A DNA stretch of 64,000 bases from Tetraselmis striata (GCA_006384855.1 VCJN01001059.1:26206-90205); one strand, 5' to 3'; positions 22,610 to 34,306 are shown, counted from the first letter of the stretch. Program-made: numbers and translations. Notes: generated from the sequence alone by a model not told the origin.

Positions 22610-24047
22610 TGTTATGGTTGCCCTCCTCACATCACAGCGAGGGTGAGGCAGGCCTAGATCACTTAGGACACGCTGAGAAGTCCGCGCTTATTTCTGCGCG
22701 TAGCGCGAGCCCGCTGTTGAACACGGCTCGGCAAACCACTCGGCATTGAGGCGACTAATTCGCTGCAAGCCCCCCCCCCCCCGTACTACCCGGCACTACA
22801 CGGACAACCTTGTACCTTGTACGTCAGTGCCATGTACGCTTCACCGGGCTGGTACGACTACCAGAATGATGACAAAAAGGATTTATCGCCCGCCGGCAAT
22901 AACGCCGGATGTACTCGCACATAACTGGATGGACGTGCCGCCACCAGCAGCAGCCTTCACGGATAAATAATAGTCGCTAGTAGTAGTGCTTCGTCACCTG
23001 TATGTCACATCTGAATCTCACAGTGCCCCCCCCCCCCCGACTCTACCACTCGAGTCACCATCGAATCCCCGTCCGCGTCGTCCTATCATTGTTTACATCC
23101 TAGGCCAGTTGCACGTGACTGTCAGCAGCACACATGTACCGGAGCGGGGCACAAGTACCGAAGCAATACAAAGCGTCGCGAGCGGTGCACAACACAGCGC
23201 TAGGTACCGGAGCGTTACGGAGCGTTGCGGGCGAGAGCCGTGCACTCGGCGGGAGTGCACGTCAGTCAGATACCATCTTGGACAGTTCGGCCATCCCCTA
23301 GTGTCCCTGCAGTGCCACACACTTGGGTGGAGGACTCGGAAAAGGGAGAGCTCAGGGGAATCTCTTAGGCTTCAGAGCCGGGAGGTGGCGGGTCTTTAGA
23401 CCCAACCTTTTTCAACCCGCCGTAGGCACTGTCGCGACGAGTGGTGCACACCACTGTCCGAAGCCAGACCGTCAGTGGTTTGGCTTCGATGTCAAGGAAT
23501 GACCAGGCCGGCTCGGAGAAAGCAACCGATCAGTTCAACGCTTGGCAAGGCTACGAACCATCTGGCGTGCATCTCATGACTCGGTTGATGTCGCAGTTGG
23601 CAGGGACAAATGTTACACCACTGTGATGAGCTCTACTCCAGTCAGATGGTGCTCTATACTGGGCTGGAAGCCCACGAGAAGCGGGGCGCATCTGAAAAGA
23701 TGGTTACAGAGGCAGCAGCTCCCGCCTCTATTCGCGCGGCGACCGAGAGGACGGCGTTCGGGGACGGCCGCCAGGTCGGACAGCCGCCATGGCCTCGCGG
23801 CAAGACTAGCGGAGGCAACAAGCCACCAGACAATTTAGCCATGCTTAGCCAATCCGAGCTAGACAACGGTTGACAAAACCGGTGCATGCCCGGGCGCCCG
23901 CGGCGACACTAGCCGCCAAGCATGCAAGGACTGCCACGGCCAGGATCAAGAACCGACACAACGTATGCGGACTTGAACATAATGCTTGCCTTGCAGGTTT
24001 GTTTCATGTCTCCTATTGCAGCATTGGGGGGGGGGGGGGGGGGGGAG

Positions 24048-24345
24048 TGTTGATGATATATTAGCAATGCAGCTATAGAAGTACCATTGAATAGATCGCT
24101 CGGATATACTAGCTGTTCTGGATATGCGCCCATTGCGCATATGAGCCTCATTAGCGCGTTGAGCGCGCGCGCGCGCTCGTCGGACGTCACAGCACGCGGT
24201 AGGGGAGCCCGTAGCCGGGGACACGCATATCACGGAGCGCCTAAGTGCTTGTAATCACTTCTTCATTTCCAGCAACTCATCGCCTCACCTTCCGCCTCTG
24301 CACTCACGCACACACAAGAGCCGACGTCAAAGTCCGCGCTCTACA
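24048..24345 (+). repeat. Right LTR-like repeat
   Basis: Right member of the pair, directly preceded by a G20 tract ending AG (24025-24047). Confidence 0.7.
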
Positions 24346-24361
24346 ACGTGTAATGTAGTGC

Positions 24362-25060
24362 TCAATTTCTATGGGAGTAGCTCAGTCTCCATGCGGTAAT
24401 CGCAGACAAAGGAAGCATGGTGAGGATGATCCTCATCCAGGGTTGCAAGCCGCACATCAAGATGTCACTCATCTGGGCACCCACATTTCCGGCGTAACGG
24501 GAAACATTTCCGTTAGCAATGCGGGAGGTGAACGGAGCGCCGACGCTCGTGACGCCGGTCGCCGCCCAACCCACTCCCAAGCTCCGACAGTGCTCGAGCT
24601 GCACATCGTTGTATAGTATCTCAAAGGCACAAAATTGAAATAGGCATACATCGTCATAGTCTGCCGAAGGGGTGAGATGGCTCTCTCGCCGTATACTACG
24701 TGCGAGACGCAACGCGAAGCTCTTCGAAGGCTTCCACCCGCCTCTGAGGCGCGTGGCCTTCTTGGTGTAGCTCCATGTCGAACGTGAACTTGTCGGTTAT
24801 TGGCACGTCATGCTGCATCACCTTCCACATTGTTTTCTGCAACCTGCGAGTGATGTCATACTACTTGTATTGGGGCTGGCGCCTTCTATCTCCCGAGGCG
24901 GTGGGGACGTCTACATGTTGCACGCATGATACAAAGATGTTCGGGTCGGCTCTCAGGACGAGCTGGCTGTCGAAGTCGGCAACCGCATGCTCCAGGAGCT
25001 CGGGGAGAGTTTGCGTCTCTAGCCACTGCCTTCATACTGATGAAGTCGAAGACACACTTT
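24362..25060 (-). pseudogene. Unclassified coding remnant
   Basis: The minus strand is open from 24712 to 24362 (GVGWAATGVTSVGAPFTSRI, SRYAGNVGAQMSDILMCGL). Further upstream it continues in shifted frames (MWKVMQHDVPITDKFTFDME, FVSCVQHVDVPTASGD). The codon pattern looks protein-like but is broken by stops and shifts. Probably a decayed mobile-element gene; no family recognised. Confidence 0.35.
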
Positions 25061-25087
25061 GCCTAGGAGCCTGTTTTCCCACACTGC

Positions 25088-25234
25088 TGTTGGGGCATTA
25101 CCTCGTACAGTCCTTTGGTGTGGTCCTTGGCCCGGTTCAGACCGGTATGCAAGCTCTACATATTGTACAATATCGAATGATGATATCCAAGTCCGATCGG
25201 CACCATTTATTGTCGAGCTTGATATCCCAACATG
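25088..25234 (+). repeat. 147-bp direct repeat, left unit
   Basis: Shares TGTTGGG, CGTACAGT, TGTGGTCCT, GGCCCGGTTCANACCGGTAT, ATATCCAAGTCCGATCGGCA and GCTTGATAT with 25501-25638. Confidence 0.7.
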
Positions 25235-25500
25235 GTTTCGGAGCTACGGTGGCGAGCCTGTATGGCAATAGACCCGGGTTCGAAGCCCGTATGAAGCGTT
25301 TCAGAATTTCATGGGTTCTCCTTCTTCCGCTTTATTATCCGGTGTAAGTCCGATTCGTAGCTTCCAGTTACGTGATCATCAATTCCCCCAAAATCTCCTA
25401 CATCAAGGCTTAAGTGCGAATGATTCCGGCTCCTATGGCTCAGGTCCTTGGATCTCTACCCATACTTTGCGGTCCTCCCTCTTCTCGGAACCGGGAGAGG

Positions 25501-25638
25501 TGTTGGGACCATGCTTCGTACAGTAGTCCTGTGGTGTGGTCCTCGGCCCGGTTCATACCGGTATACAACAAGCTCTACAATATCGGATGGTGACATCCAA
25601 GTCCGATCGGCATTCTTTTCGTGCTTGATATTTCAACA
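25501..25638 (+). repeat. 147-bp direct repeat, right unit
   Basis: Second unit of the pair starting at 25088, in the same orientation and about 410 bases apart. GGCCCGGTTCATACCGGTAT resembles a Pol III B box set in a palindrome, but no A box was found. Confidence 0.7.
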
Positions 25639-27117
25639 CACACCACACTCACCTTCACGCTGACTTCGTCGTCGTCTGCCATTTTTGGCGACGATGGCGG
25701 GCCAGGTTGGGCTAGCGGGAGGTAGCGCGTGACTGTCCAACTTGGCGCAGCGCCGCCGCCGTTTTAAAGTACGGCATCGTTTGCTTGGATGATAGAGATA
25801 CCGTTGCCAACGCACGCGGTGCGGCGGTGAGAGACCTAGCTCAGGCCACCAGCCGCCCAGCATTGCATAAGTACTGAAATGAAAGTTTCGACCCCAAAGT
25901 AAAGATTCCCCCCTCTCCTCTCCCTCAGTTTCTACGGAAATCCGGCACCTACTTTACTTTGCTTTCGCTGCGGGTACCGATACGGAAGTTTTAATGGGTA
26001 AATATTATGATGACGGACATGAGAACTACCGCGAAGTGCACGCGAGTATTCGAGTAGACTGAAAAAGACTTCATGGCTCGAGCCGGCCCCATGTACGATG
26101 GAGTATAGTACCGGGACAGCACACATATCGACGTAAAGCTCCCTTATGAGAACTGTTCTATCAACCTAGTCTGTTAGTATATATATTAATTACATGAGCT
26201 AGCTGCAAAAGGCGATCATGAAATCACCCAAATAGGCAATAGGAAACGTCCACCACGACTACTGCGAAGTGGAGGCGACAACGTAAAAGGATGCGGAATG
26301 AGCACGAGCAGATAGACGCATCATACTTGGCCGTGTGCACTCCGGCAGCGAGAATGCCGCCCAACGTACCATGCACGCAAGCAACACCGCCCCAAACAGC
26401 CCCCGCCGTGTGCGCGACGCGTTATGGCGGAGCTCGGCAGGCTGACTGGCGACAAAGTTCCGAAGAGCTTTGACGGACTGATGACCACGAAGGAAGCATG
26501 AACGAAGTCGGGGCGGCGGAAGGACCGCCAGGAAAGTTGCGCACATCAAGCAACACCGCGAAGATGTAGACCACCGTCAAAGCGAATTTTGCAAGGCGGC
26601 CGCGGTCCTCAACCACAAAAGGATAGTGCCGGTGAATACCCCGCACCGGGGCGGAAGACGCCCGATCCGTTGCAAACTTCCCCTGCTCCGCCTCGGTCGC
26701 CGCAATCCACTGGGGTGCACTAGCGGGGGTCGTTGCCGCAAGTGGGGGTCGTGGAGGACACGCACGCGAAATCGATGATGTAATCGCCCCCCCTTCCCCC
26801 CCCACCCCGCCAGAGTCAAATCCGACGGCCACGAGCGGTCCACCGGGCGCAGCCCACTCGTCTCAAGGGCCAAGTTGCCGACTCCCGATGTAATCCGGTA
26901 GTCGTACGTACATCGCAAATCAACTGTACTACTGCAGTACTCGTAAGTGTACGCTATTACGGCGACTTATGCTGCTGCGGTGTCCCGAACATTGTACTCG
27001 TACTCATACAGACTCATACTATACTGCCGTATTATATATGATAATATGAATCATATGATATAATATGATTATATACCACATAATTTACCGTATACGCCTA
27101 CTACGGGCGGTATGTTC
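25639..27117. other. Unassigned, transposon-like surroundings
   Basis: No supported gene. A minus-strand frame at 26422-26832 has one protein-like stretch (AKFALTVVYIFAVLLDVRNF) but no recognisable domain or splice-consistent extension. 26990-27090 is AT-rich and contains near-palindromic ATATGATAATATGAATCATA. Confidence 0.35.
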
Positions 27118-27297
27118 TAAACTAGTTTATGTTGTTTCTCTACCTGTACGAGATAGCCATGGCGCGGCGGCCGCCCGTAGAGCGCGTGTGCGCGCATGAT
27201 TGCGGGGGCCGGTCACGGCCACCACTTGCCATCACGGCGGACCGACCGGTCACTTTCCTTTGCTGTGGCACGCTCCATCGAGCGCACCACAGCAAAG
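27118..27297 (+). repeat. Left terminal direct repeat with hairpin
   Basis: Left member of the element's direct repeat pair. It ends in an inverted repeat, CCTTTGCTGTGG...CCACAGCAAAGG (27257-27298), with a short loop. The right copy has lost the second arm. Confidence 0.75.
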
Positions 27298-27889
27298 GCG
27301 CGGCAATTTTGCCGCGCAGGTGCCGGTCTGCAGCCATCGTACCATGTGCGGTGAGCGAAGCCTTTCGGCCCCCCCCCTGGGAGAAACCCGTTAGGGTTTG
27401 TGTGGTTCATGCATGGACGCGCGCAGCTTGCGACGTGCTAACTACTACCCGCGAACGAGCTGATGATTACTCGACCAACGCGAGGAGAGGACGAAGCCGC
27501 AGCGCTTCCTCATTCAGCGGAACAAGGTCAAGCCCTTCGACCAGTGTCGACCAGCAGTAACACATGGCTGCCCCGCCCTCCCGTGTGGGCATGGCTCGAT
27601 CGGTACTTGCCTCTACTCGGCGTAGGTGTCGCGATGCGCTCCGACTGGGGCGCATGCCGGCGCATGCCCGTCGTCTAGTACAGATTCGAGTACAAAGTGA
27701 CAGTACAGTGCCAATGGCCAAGCTAGCGCCCAGTGGCACATGGCTACTCCCACGCCGCGGAACTTCTATTGTGCCGCGCATTGTGGACCCTGACGCCGAC
27801 GCGGAGAGGGCCAGCGGAGCGACAGGCAAGGCGCTCTGCTCGCCCCGCTCGCGACATCCATCGCGCCAATTCTTGTTCCCCCGACTCTC

Positions 27890-29920
27890 GTCCCTTTATG
27901 AGGCATCGCGTCCGTCGTAATCTCGACAACTGGCAAGCCGTTGGTGCGAATCGCAGTGTTGTCAACTGGATCTCTAGACGTGTACGCGTTCCCTTCTTGG
28001 ACGGGCTTGCCCCACCTTCTTTTCATCAGGGGGTGTCATTGGGGGATGCTACTCCGGCCTTAACTGGAGTTTACGGACGGTGAATTGGCTCGCTTCCTGG
28101 CCGTTGGGGCCCGGGAGCGAGGTTATTACTGCGCAAAATGGGTGTCCCGGCTGTTCTCGGTTCCCAAGCCTGGAACAAACAAATGGAGGCTCATCATTGA
28201 TCTTCACCCCCTAAATAAACCGCTGTTGCGAGACGCGAGATCTTTCGTTCGAGACGCTTTCGCATTTGTGCAACCTTGCGAGCCTTGGGGACTACATGTT
28301 GCATATGGACATGCATTATGGGTTTTCTGCGGTTGGAATCGCCCCTGATGAGGACATGGACTTTTTCACCGTCGATCACCGCGGCACTCTGTACCGATTG
28401 GCTGGCCTTCCCATGGGCTGGTCTCTATTCCCCTACTACTTTTGCTATTTCACCAACGTCCTCTCTAGGGCATTGCGTCGTAGCCCAGTTTAAGCAGACG
28501 GCATACCTATCCCCCGGCGCCGATTTGGCCTATGCATGTTGCCCGACATGGACGATTTCATATTTCTAGCTCGGACTCGGGCTGAGGCCATCAGGCATTG
28601 CGACTACGTCGAGCGCCACCTCTCGAGATTTGTCTTCTGCACAACCCCAACAAGGGCGTGTGGGAGCCCACCCAGAAGCTCGGGCACCCGGGATTAGAAA
28701 ATGACACATTGGGGTCGCCTAATCTTCATGCGTGCGCTGAGAAACTCGTGGGCATTGCTCGCTCGCGCGGCAAAACGCCTAATCCAATAACGAGCAAAAC
28801 GAAATTGTAGGTGGCTGCATGCTCGCGAGTTGGCCGCTCTCGCGGGCAAATGCCAGTTTCTCTATTTGGCCATCGCCCCTGCTCTTTTCTACCTCCGTGA
28901 GCTGCATGATGTGCTCAAGACGCGCGACTCTTGGTCCGGCCACGTCAAGCTCACCCGCCAGCTCAAACGTGATCTGCGATGGTGGCGGGTGGGCGTGCCC
29001 ACCTAACACAACGGCCGCCCCATTAACCGCCCCGTCGAAACTGGTTACCTACACGTCGACAGTTCGTCGTCGTACGGTTGGGGTGCCGTTCTGAATGAAT
29101 ACTAGGAAGCTCGGGGTTTTTGGTACGACGATGACCGCACTGCGCACACAACCTTGAAAGAGCTCAAAGCCGTCCGCTTGGCTATTGAGTCCTTCCTCTT
29201 CATGCTCCGTAACCGTCACATCCGCTTGCACGAGGATAACCAAGCGGTTGTCGGCGTCCTCACCCACATTACCTCTCACTCTCCGCGCTTCATGGCTGAG
29301 CTACGCAAAACATGGTACCTCATGGACACGCACGGCGGCATTTCCTTTTCCGTGCGCTACATATGTTCGGCGGCGAATATCTGGGCTGACCGCCTTAGTC
29401 GCGAGGTTGACTACGACGACTGGTAGTTCAACCCTCGTCGATTCGCCTCGCTCACTGTAAAGTGGGGTGCCTGCACCATCGACCGCTTCGCGACGTCTGA
29501 AAACGCCCTCCTACCCCGCTACAACTAACGCCCGCGGTGCGAGGCCGTCGACGCTCGGCGCCTCTCCGACGTTGCATGGCGTTGCGAACGTAACTTGTGT
29601 AGCCCCCCATGGAACCTCATCGGCGATCTTGTCTCCAAATTGGAGTTTAGCGGTGCCCCAGCCATCGTCATTGTTCCCTACTGACCTGACAAAGCTTGGT
29701 ACCAGCTCCTCTCGGATATGTTCTCCGAAATGCGCGCCTGGAAGCCGCGCCACGGTACGACCTCTTCATGCCTGGCCGTACTAGCAACCGCTTTCCCGTG
29801 AGTGCAGCCCGCTGGCCTGTCGTCGCCTTCAACATTCCCGCGCCCGTGAACCCCGCCCGTGGCCTGCTGCGCCCGGCATTCTCTAGTCGGCAATCCAGAC
29901 GTATGGCGCATATGCTGTAC
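27890..29920 (+). pseudogene. DIRS-type reverse transcriptase / RNase H, broken
   Basis: Pieces appear in order but in different frames. They are WISRRVRVPFLDG (about 27970), KWVSRLFSVPKPGTNKWRLI (about 28135), MDMHYGFSAVGIAPDEDMDF with LYRLAGLPMGWSLFPYYF (28300-28450), a YMDD-equivalent region read as PDMDDFIFLA (about 28540), and RNase H segments LKELKAVRLAIESFLFMLRN, HEDNQAVVGVLTH and ANIWADRLSREVD (29150-29425). A tail with SGAPAIVIVPY and DKAWYQLLSDMFSEMRAWKP follows (29650-29745). Several in-frame stops and at least two frameshifts show it is inactive. Confidence 0.75.
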
Positions 29921-30070
29921 TAAACTACTTTATGTTGTTTCTCTACTTGTACGAGATAGCCCCGGCGCGGCGCATGATTGCGGGGGCCGGTCAGGGCCAC
30001 CACCTGCCATCACGGCGGACCGACTGGTCACTTTCCTTTGCTGTGGCACGCTCCATCGAGCGCATCACAG
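29921..30070 (+). repeat. Right terminal direct repeat
   Basis: Matches 27118-27297 but lacks about 25 bases in the GCGCGG part and the distal hairpin arm. Confidence 0.75.
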
Positions 30071-31093
30071 CCCGCCCACCCTAGCTGTGGGATTGTATGT
30101 CTACAAATTCCTGATTATCACAACCTGTAATCAGATCTGACATTCTTCGGCAAAGCAGACGTTCCTTGTGAAATACAGTACCCGGGTAGTACGAGCATCG
30201 TGTATTGATGCTGAGTGATGATGACCGGCGCGCGGCGTCGGCGCGCCGCTCCGCCGCCGAGGTAATCCTTGGAGCAGAGCGGTACCTGTGGTCCCCTCTC
30301 ACAGCGAGGCGAGCCGCAAGACATAGCGACTACCTACCTGTCATCAAGCGGCCCTGGCCTGGCACTGCCGCCCCGGTAGCCACGTTTCTTCGAGAGGGTG
30401 GTCGTCGGATTCCTGCACATCTTCTGTAGTGACCAGCTACCCGAGTCTCGCGGTTTAGGGAGCAGGCGCGAACGACGACCATATATCGTCGACAGTTAAA
30501 ACTACGGGCAGAGCCAAACCTGTACATTTCTCGCGTGACGTTCAAAGCCCCGCCGCTCGAGGTCAAGGGGCGCAAGGTGACCAGCACGGCACGGCCCGGT
30601 CACGCCACGCGCACGCTTACACCCGAGGTAGGCAGTCCGCTGAGGACAGGCCGGCTGCGATCCACTTCCGGGCCTGTGGCGGGGACGCTGAGGGGCTCAT
30701 CCGCCGGGCAGCGCGTCTTGTTGGTCCGCGCGAGTCATCATGCACTTGAGAATAAAGTACAGCACGCGCTCCGGAGTAGGCGGGCGCTGACCCGCCAGGC
30801 GGTGCATGTGCCATTCAACGTTCGATGGGTCCTCCCGCAGGAACAGAGGCCCGCGGCATATTTAGGGCTCACTTAGAGCTGGAGAGGCCAGTGGCCGTGC
30901 CTTGCCGGCGGGCGGCGGGTGGGTGGGGCGACCGGATACGGTAGCTGTGTCGAGCGCAAAGCTTCATGACGCCCCGGACCCTCGTAGTAACGAGACACTT
31001 CGCCCTGCCCACTTTGCCAACCCGCTCTTGGCCTGTAGGAACGCTCCGAGCTGCAGGAAAACGAGTGGCGGCTGGCAAGCGGGTTGCGAGGGG
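30071..31093. other. Intergenic, upstream of expansin-like gene
   Basis: No gene supported; open frames here are GC-driven. It is the likely promoter and 5' region of the gene at 31094. Confidence 0.4.
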
Positions 31094-34000
31094 ATGGCGC
31101 CCGGACGTCTCGTGTCCGCGGCCCTCGCGCTCGTGTTTGCGGCGTGCTGCTTGCCGCTCGGAGCGGCGACCGTGTCGCTGCCGCCAGAGCAGAGCCCGTC
31201 GGTAGAGCGCCTGTTTGGGCCATTGCCTCAAATAGGAAAGGTAAGTTGGCCCGACACTGAGGTTGACATCGCGACTGTGGGAGAGGTCAGCACCAGCAGC
31301 GTGCGCACCGCTTACGCGCTGGCCGGCTGAGGTGTTTCTCTTGCGGAACACGCCACAGGGGAGGTCGCTCCCAGGCGGCGGCGACACGAGCTACGATGTC
31401 TGCAGCATTCCTGCCTTTAGCAACGTGCTTCTGCAGGGACTGGTGAACGCCACAGTGTATCTCGGCGTCGGGTCCTTCAGCGGATCCCAGGCCTGCGGCA
31501 TGTGTGTGGCATACAGGTACAGCCGGGCAAGCCTGCCCACACATTCACTCAGGCTGTAATGGGTTTTTCTGGGCAGGATGTGCATTGCAGCTTAGCCTGG
31601 ACGGAGCTGGTCTGACAGCCGTGCGGTGCCCTGGCTGGCAGGGCGCCTGGGGATGCTGAAGTCAAGTATGGCGTGGTCGGGGGCTGGTGCCCGACGTGCC
31701 GTGACACGGACATCGGGTTTCGATCCGATGATGGCCAGTTCAGCATTCAGGGGGATGCAGTCTGGACACCTGTTCAGTGCGACACTGGCTGCGGCGGGCT
31801 GATTTATGAGATAATGGACTCGCAGGATGACCGCACCGTTGCGATCAAAATTCTGCAGTCCAGGTGAGCTGCCCCACTCACGCGCGGGCTGCTCTCTACC
31901 CATGGGCTACTGTACTGTTGCGCTGCTGCTGAAGTGGGACGCCATCCAACCTCGCCAGCGGCCAGACATGGCGCTCTGCCCAGCATAACCTCCTCACCCT
32001 ATCGATCTTGCCGCCTCCTTTGTCTCGGATGCAGGGTTCCCATGGAGAGCGTGGCCATCCTGCAGGGCACAACCTACGTGCCTCTCGCCCTGGACCGCTA
32101 TGGCTACTTCACCGGCGAGCTGGATGCCTTCTCGCCGATGTGGCAGCTGCAGCTGGAAAGCGCGCTGGGTGACCGACTGGCGGACATCGTGACCGTCCTG
32201 GACGGCGACACCTTTCGTGGGAAGCGCTACTTCTACCGCCCGCAGCTGCAGCTGCCCATCAACCCGGAGTTTGCGACGATGGTGGACCAGGTGCCGGACA
32301 CCTGCACCATCGTGACACCGGCGCCTACCACCACGCCCGCCCCGATGACCTCCACTCCGGGGCCGACCACACCGCCGTCGGTGACAGAGACGCCACCCCC
32401 CAGCCCCAGCCCCAGCCCCACCCCGCCAGCAACTACGCCTGAGCCCACGCCCGCCGCGCCCTTCGACGTCACGGATCTCGGCCCCGAGTATATCCCCGGA
32501 TTCTTCGGGCCCAACCCCGACCCGCCGACATTTACGACGCCGCCAGCCGGTGGCAGCTGTGGGCTGTGCGTCGGGGAGGAGGTCGTGCCTGTGTGCGGCA
32601 CGTTCGGAATCCCTGTGTACGCCAGCCTCTGCTTCGCCGTCAACTGCGCTGACGTGGACGCCGACAGTGTCAGCGAGGAGAATTGCGTGGAGATGGTTCC
32701 GGGCCCCGGCGCACCGCCGTCCGCCTTCGACTGCAGCTCTTGCCTGCAGTTCGGCCTATCAAACCCCCTCTGCCCGCCCTCCGGCGCGCCGGTGTACGGC
32801 AACGCCTGCCTGGCGGCATGCCAGGGCGCAGACTTGGACACCCTGCAGCCCGAGTTCTGCCCCGCACCGACAACCACCCCCCCGCCAACCACGACAGCGC
32901 CAGCCCCCACGACGACCGTGGCGCCTCCTGCGGTCACAACTCCGGCCGGGCCCTGCTCCGTCTGCGACGCTTTTGCTTACGACCCCACCTGCCCCCCGTC
33001 CGGCGCGCCAGTTTACGCCAACGCCTGCGTCGGGGCGTGCAGCGGCGCAGACCTCTCGGTCCTGAGCCCCGCCAACTGCCCCTTTGTCAGCTGCAGCGAC
33101 CGCTGTAGCGACTTTGGCTTCAGTCCGGTCTGTCCCGCTGCCGGCAACCCCATCTACGGCAACCTCTGCCTGGCGGAGTGCGAGGGCGCGGACATCGCCG
33201 AGTTGCGCCCGGAGTTCTGCCCCGGCGGCGCGCCTGCGCCCCCGGGGCCGCCCACCGACCCGCCGGGCGTGGACTGCTCCGCCTGTGCCGACCTGGGCTA
33301 CGCCCCCGTCTGCCCCCCGGGCGGGGGCGTGCTTTATGGCAACCAGTGCCTCGCGGCCTGCGCCGGCGCCGACGTGAGCAGCCTGAGCCCCGAGAATTGC
33401 CCCGGCGCCGGGCCCCGGCCCACACCGCCGGCGCCGCAGGTGACCACGGAGGCGCCCGAGCTAGACTGCGCAACCTGCGCGGAGCAGGGCTTCGCCCCGC
33501 TGTGCCCACCCTCGGGGTCGCCCCTGTACGGCAACCCCTGCATCGCGGCCTGCGCGGGCGTCGACCTCGCCACGCTTGACCCGGCCAACTGCCCGCCCGG
33601 CTCTGTCCCCGGGCCTGCCATAACCAGCGCGCCTACTCCGCAGACGACCGCTGCCCCAACGACGACCTCGGCCCCAGAGACAACCGCTGGCCCAACGACG
33701 ACCTCTGCCCCAGAGACAACCGCTGGCCCAACGACGACCCCTGCCCCCGAGACGACCACTGCTCCGGGGCCTGTCGTAACCACCGCTGTGCCCGAGACAA
33801 CCGCTGCTCCATTGACGACCCCTGCCCCCGAGACAACCGCTGCCCCAATGACGACTTCTGCCCCCGAGACGACCTCTGCCCCGGGGCCTGTCATCACCAC
33901 CGCTGTTCCCGAGACAACCGCTGCCCCAACGACCACTTTTCCCCCCGAGACGACCTCTGCCCCGGGGCCTGTCATCACCACCTCTGTTCCCGAGACAACC

Positions 34001-34255
34001 GCTGCCCCAATGACGACTTCTGCCCCCGAGACGACCTCTGCCCCGGGGCCTGTCATCACCACGGCGGCCCCCGCGACCACTCCTTCCCCGACCCCGCCCG
34101 CCACCACTGGCGAAACCTGCGAGACCTTGTGCGCCGACGGTGAGTTCGAGCCGGTGTGCCCCGCGGCGGGCATGCCGATATTCGGCAACCTGTGCCTGGC
34201 GACGTGCAGCGGGCTCAACGCCGACGAGGTCAGTCGGGAAAACTGCCCGTTTTGA
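31094..34255 (+). CDS. Secreted expansin-like protein with seven Kazal-like modules
   Basis: Four exons in phase: 31094-31240, 31359-31516, 31642-31863 and 32035-34255 (2,748 bases, 915 residues). The third exon's start is the least certain. The N terminus is a signal peptide (about residues 1-24, VSAALALVFAACCLPLGA). An expansin-like double-psi beta-barrel follows (GSFSGSQACGMCVAYR, VVGGWCPTCRDTDIGF), then a C-terminal beta-sandwich-like region (VPMESVAILQGTTYVPLALD, YGYFTGELDAFSPMWQLQLE). These families loosen cell-wall polysaccharides without hydrolysis. The rest is Thr/Pro-rich mucin-like linker alternating with seven Cys modules of the form C-x2-C...CP.SG.P.YGN.C.A.C.GADL..L.P..C. That spacing resembles Kazal protease-inhibitor or follistatin-like domains. 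The last linker repeats PETTAAP/PETTSAPGPVITT many times. TGTAA follows 52 bases after the stop. Confidence 0.85.
33600..34085 (+). repeat. Coding Thr/Pro repeat of the expansin-like protein
   Basis: Tandem imperfect units encoding APETTAGPTTT and APETTSAPGPVITTAVPETT, with unit sizes near 30, 60 and 90 bases, typical of extended O-glycosylated linkers. The antisense frames are open here only because of this repetition. Confidence 0.85.
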
Positions 34256-34306
34256 GCGCATTGCGGCCGAGCTCTGTACATATAGCGCTATATTCACTAT
34301 TCGTCT

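Larger units (their letters stand above)
22304..24345 (+). mobile_element. Probable short LTR retroelement (about 2 kb)
   Basis: Two direct repeats of about 300 bases, 22304-22609 and 24048-24345, both start TGTT and end CTCTACA. They share long strings (ATAGATCGCTCGGATATACT / ATTAGATCGCTCGGATATAC, GGGGACACGCATATC, GTGCTTGTAATCACTTCTT). The right repeat is preceded at once by a run of about 20 G then AG, which fits a polypurine tract and sets the orientation. The internal 1.4 kb is too short for gag-pol. It contains frame-broken coding-like segments at 23441-23873 (DQFNAWQGYEPSGVHLMTRL, then VLYTGLEAHEKRGASEKMVT in another frame), perhaps gag-derived. No matching target duplication was found. 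The alternative is two copies of an unrelated 300-bp dispersed repeat. Confidence 0.6.
27118..30070 (+). mobile_element. Decayed DIRS-like retroelement with terminal direct repeats
   Basis: About 2.95 kb bounded by related direct repeats (27118-27297 and 29921-30070) that share TTTATGTTGTTTCTCTAC, GTACGAGATAGCC, GCGCATGATTGCGGGGGCCG and CACTTTCCTTTGCTGTGGCA. Between them is an RT-RNase H region with stops. The RT motifs (YRLAGLPMGWSLFPYYF) and the AIVIVPY tail are those of DIRS/Ngaro/PAT-type elements. These use a tyrosine recombinase and often carry split direct repeats instead of LTRs. No recombinase frame was found, so the element is non-autonomous or deleted. A conventional small LTR element with 150-180-bp LTRs is the alternative. 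Confidence 0.7.

Noticed and set aside
25237..25300. tRNA-like T arm (CCGGGTTCGAAGCCCGT)
   Set aside because: The TTCGA loop and a near T stem are present, but no acceptor stem, D arm or anticodon arm of proper spacing can be folded around it.
26259..26918. Possible minus-strand gene with one hydrophobic segment
   Set aside because: Three frames are open over the same GC-rich stretch and none has a recognisable domain, start or splice-consistent extension.
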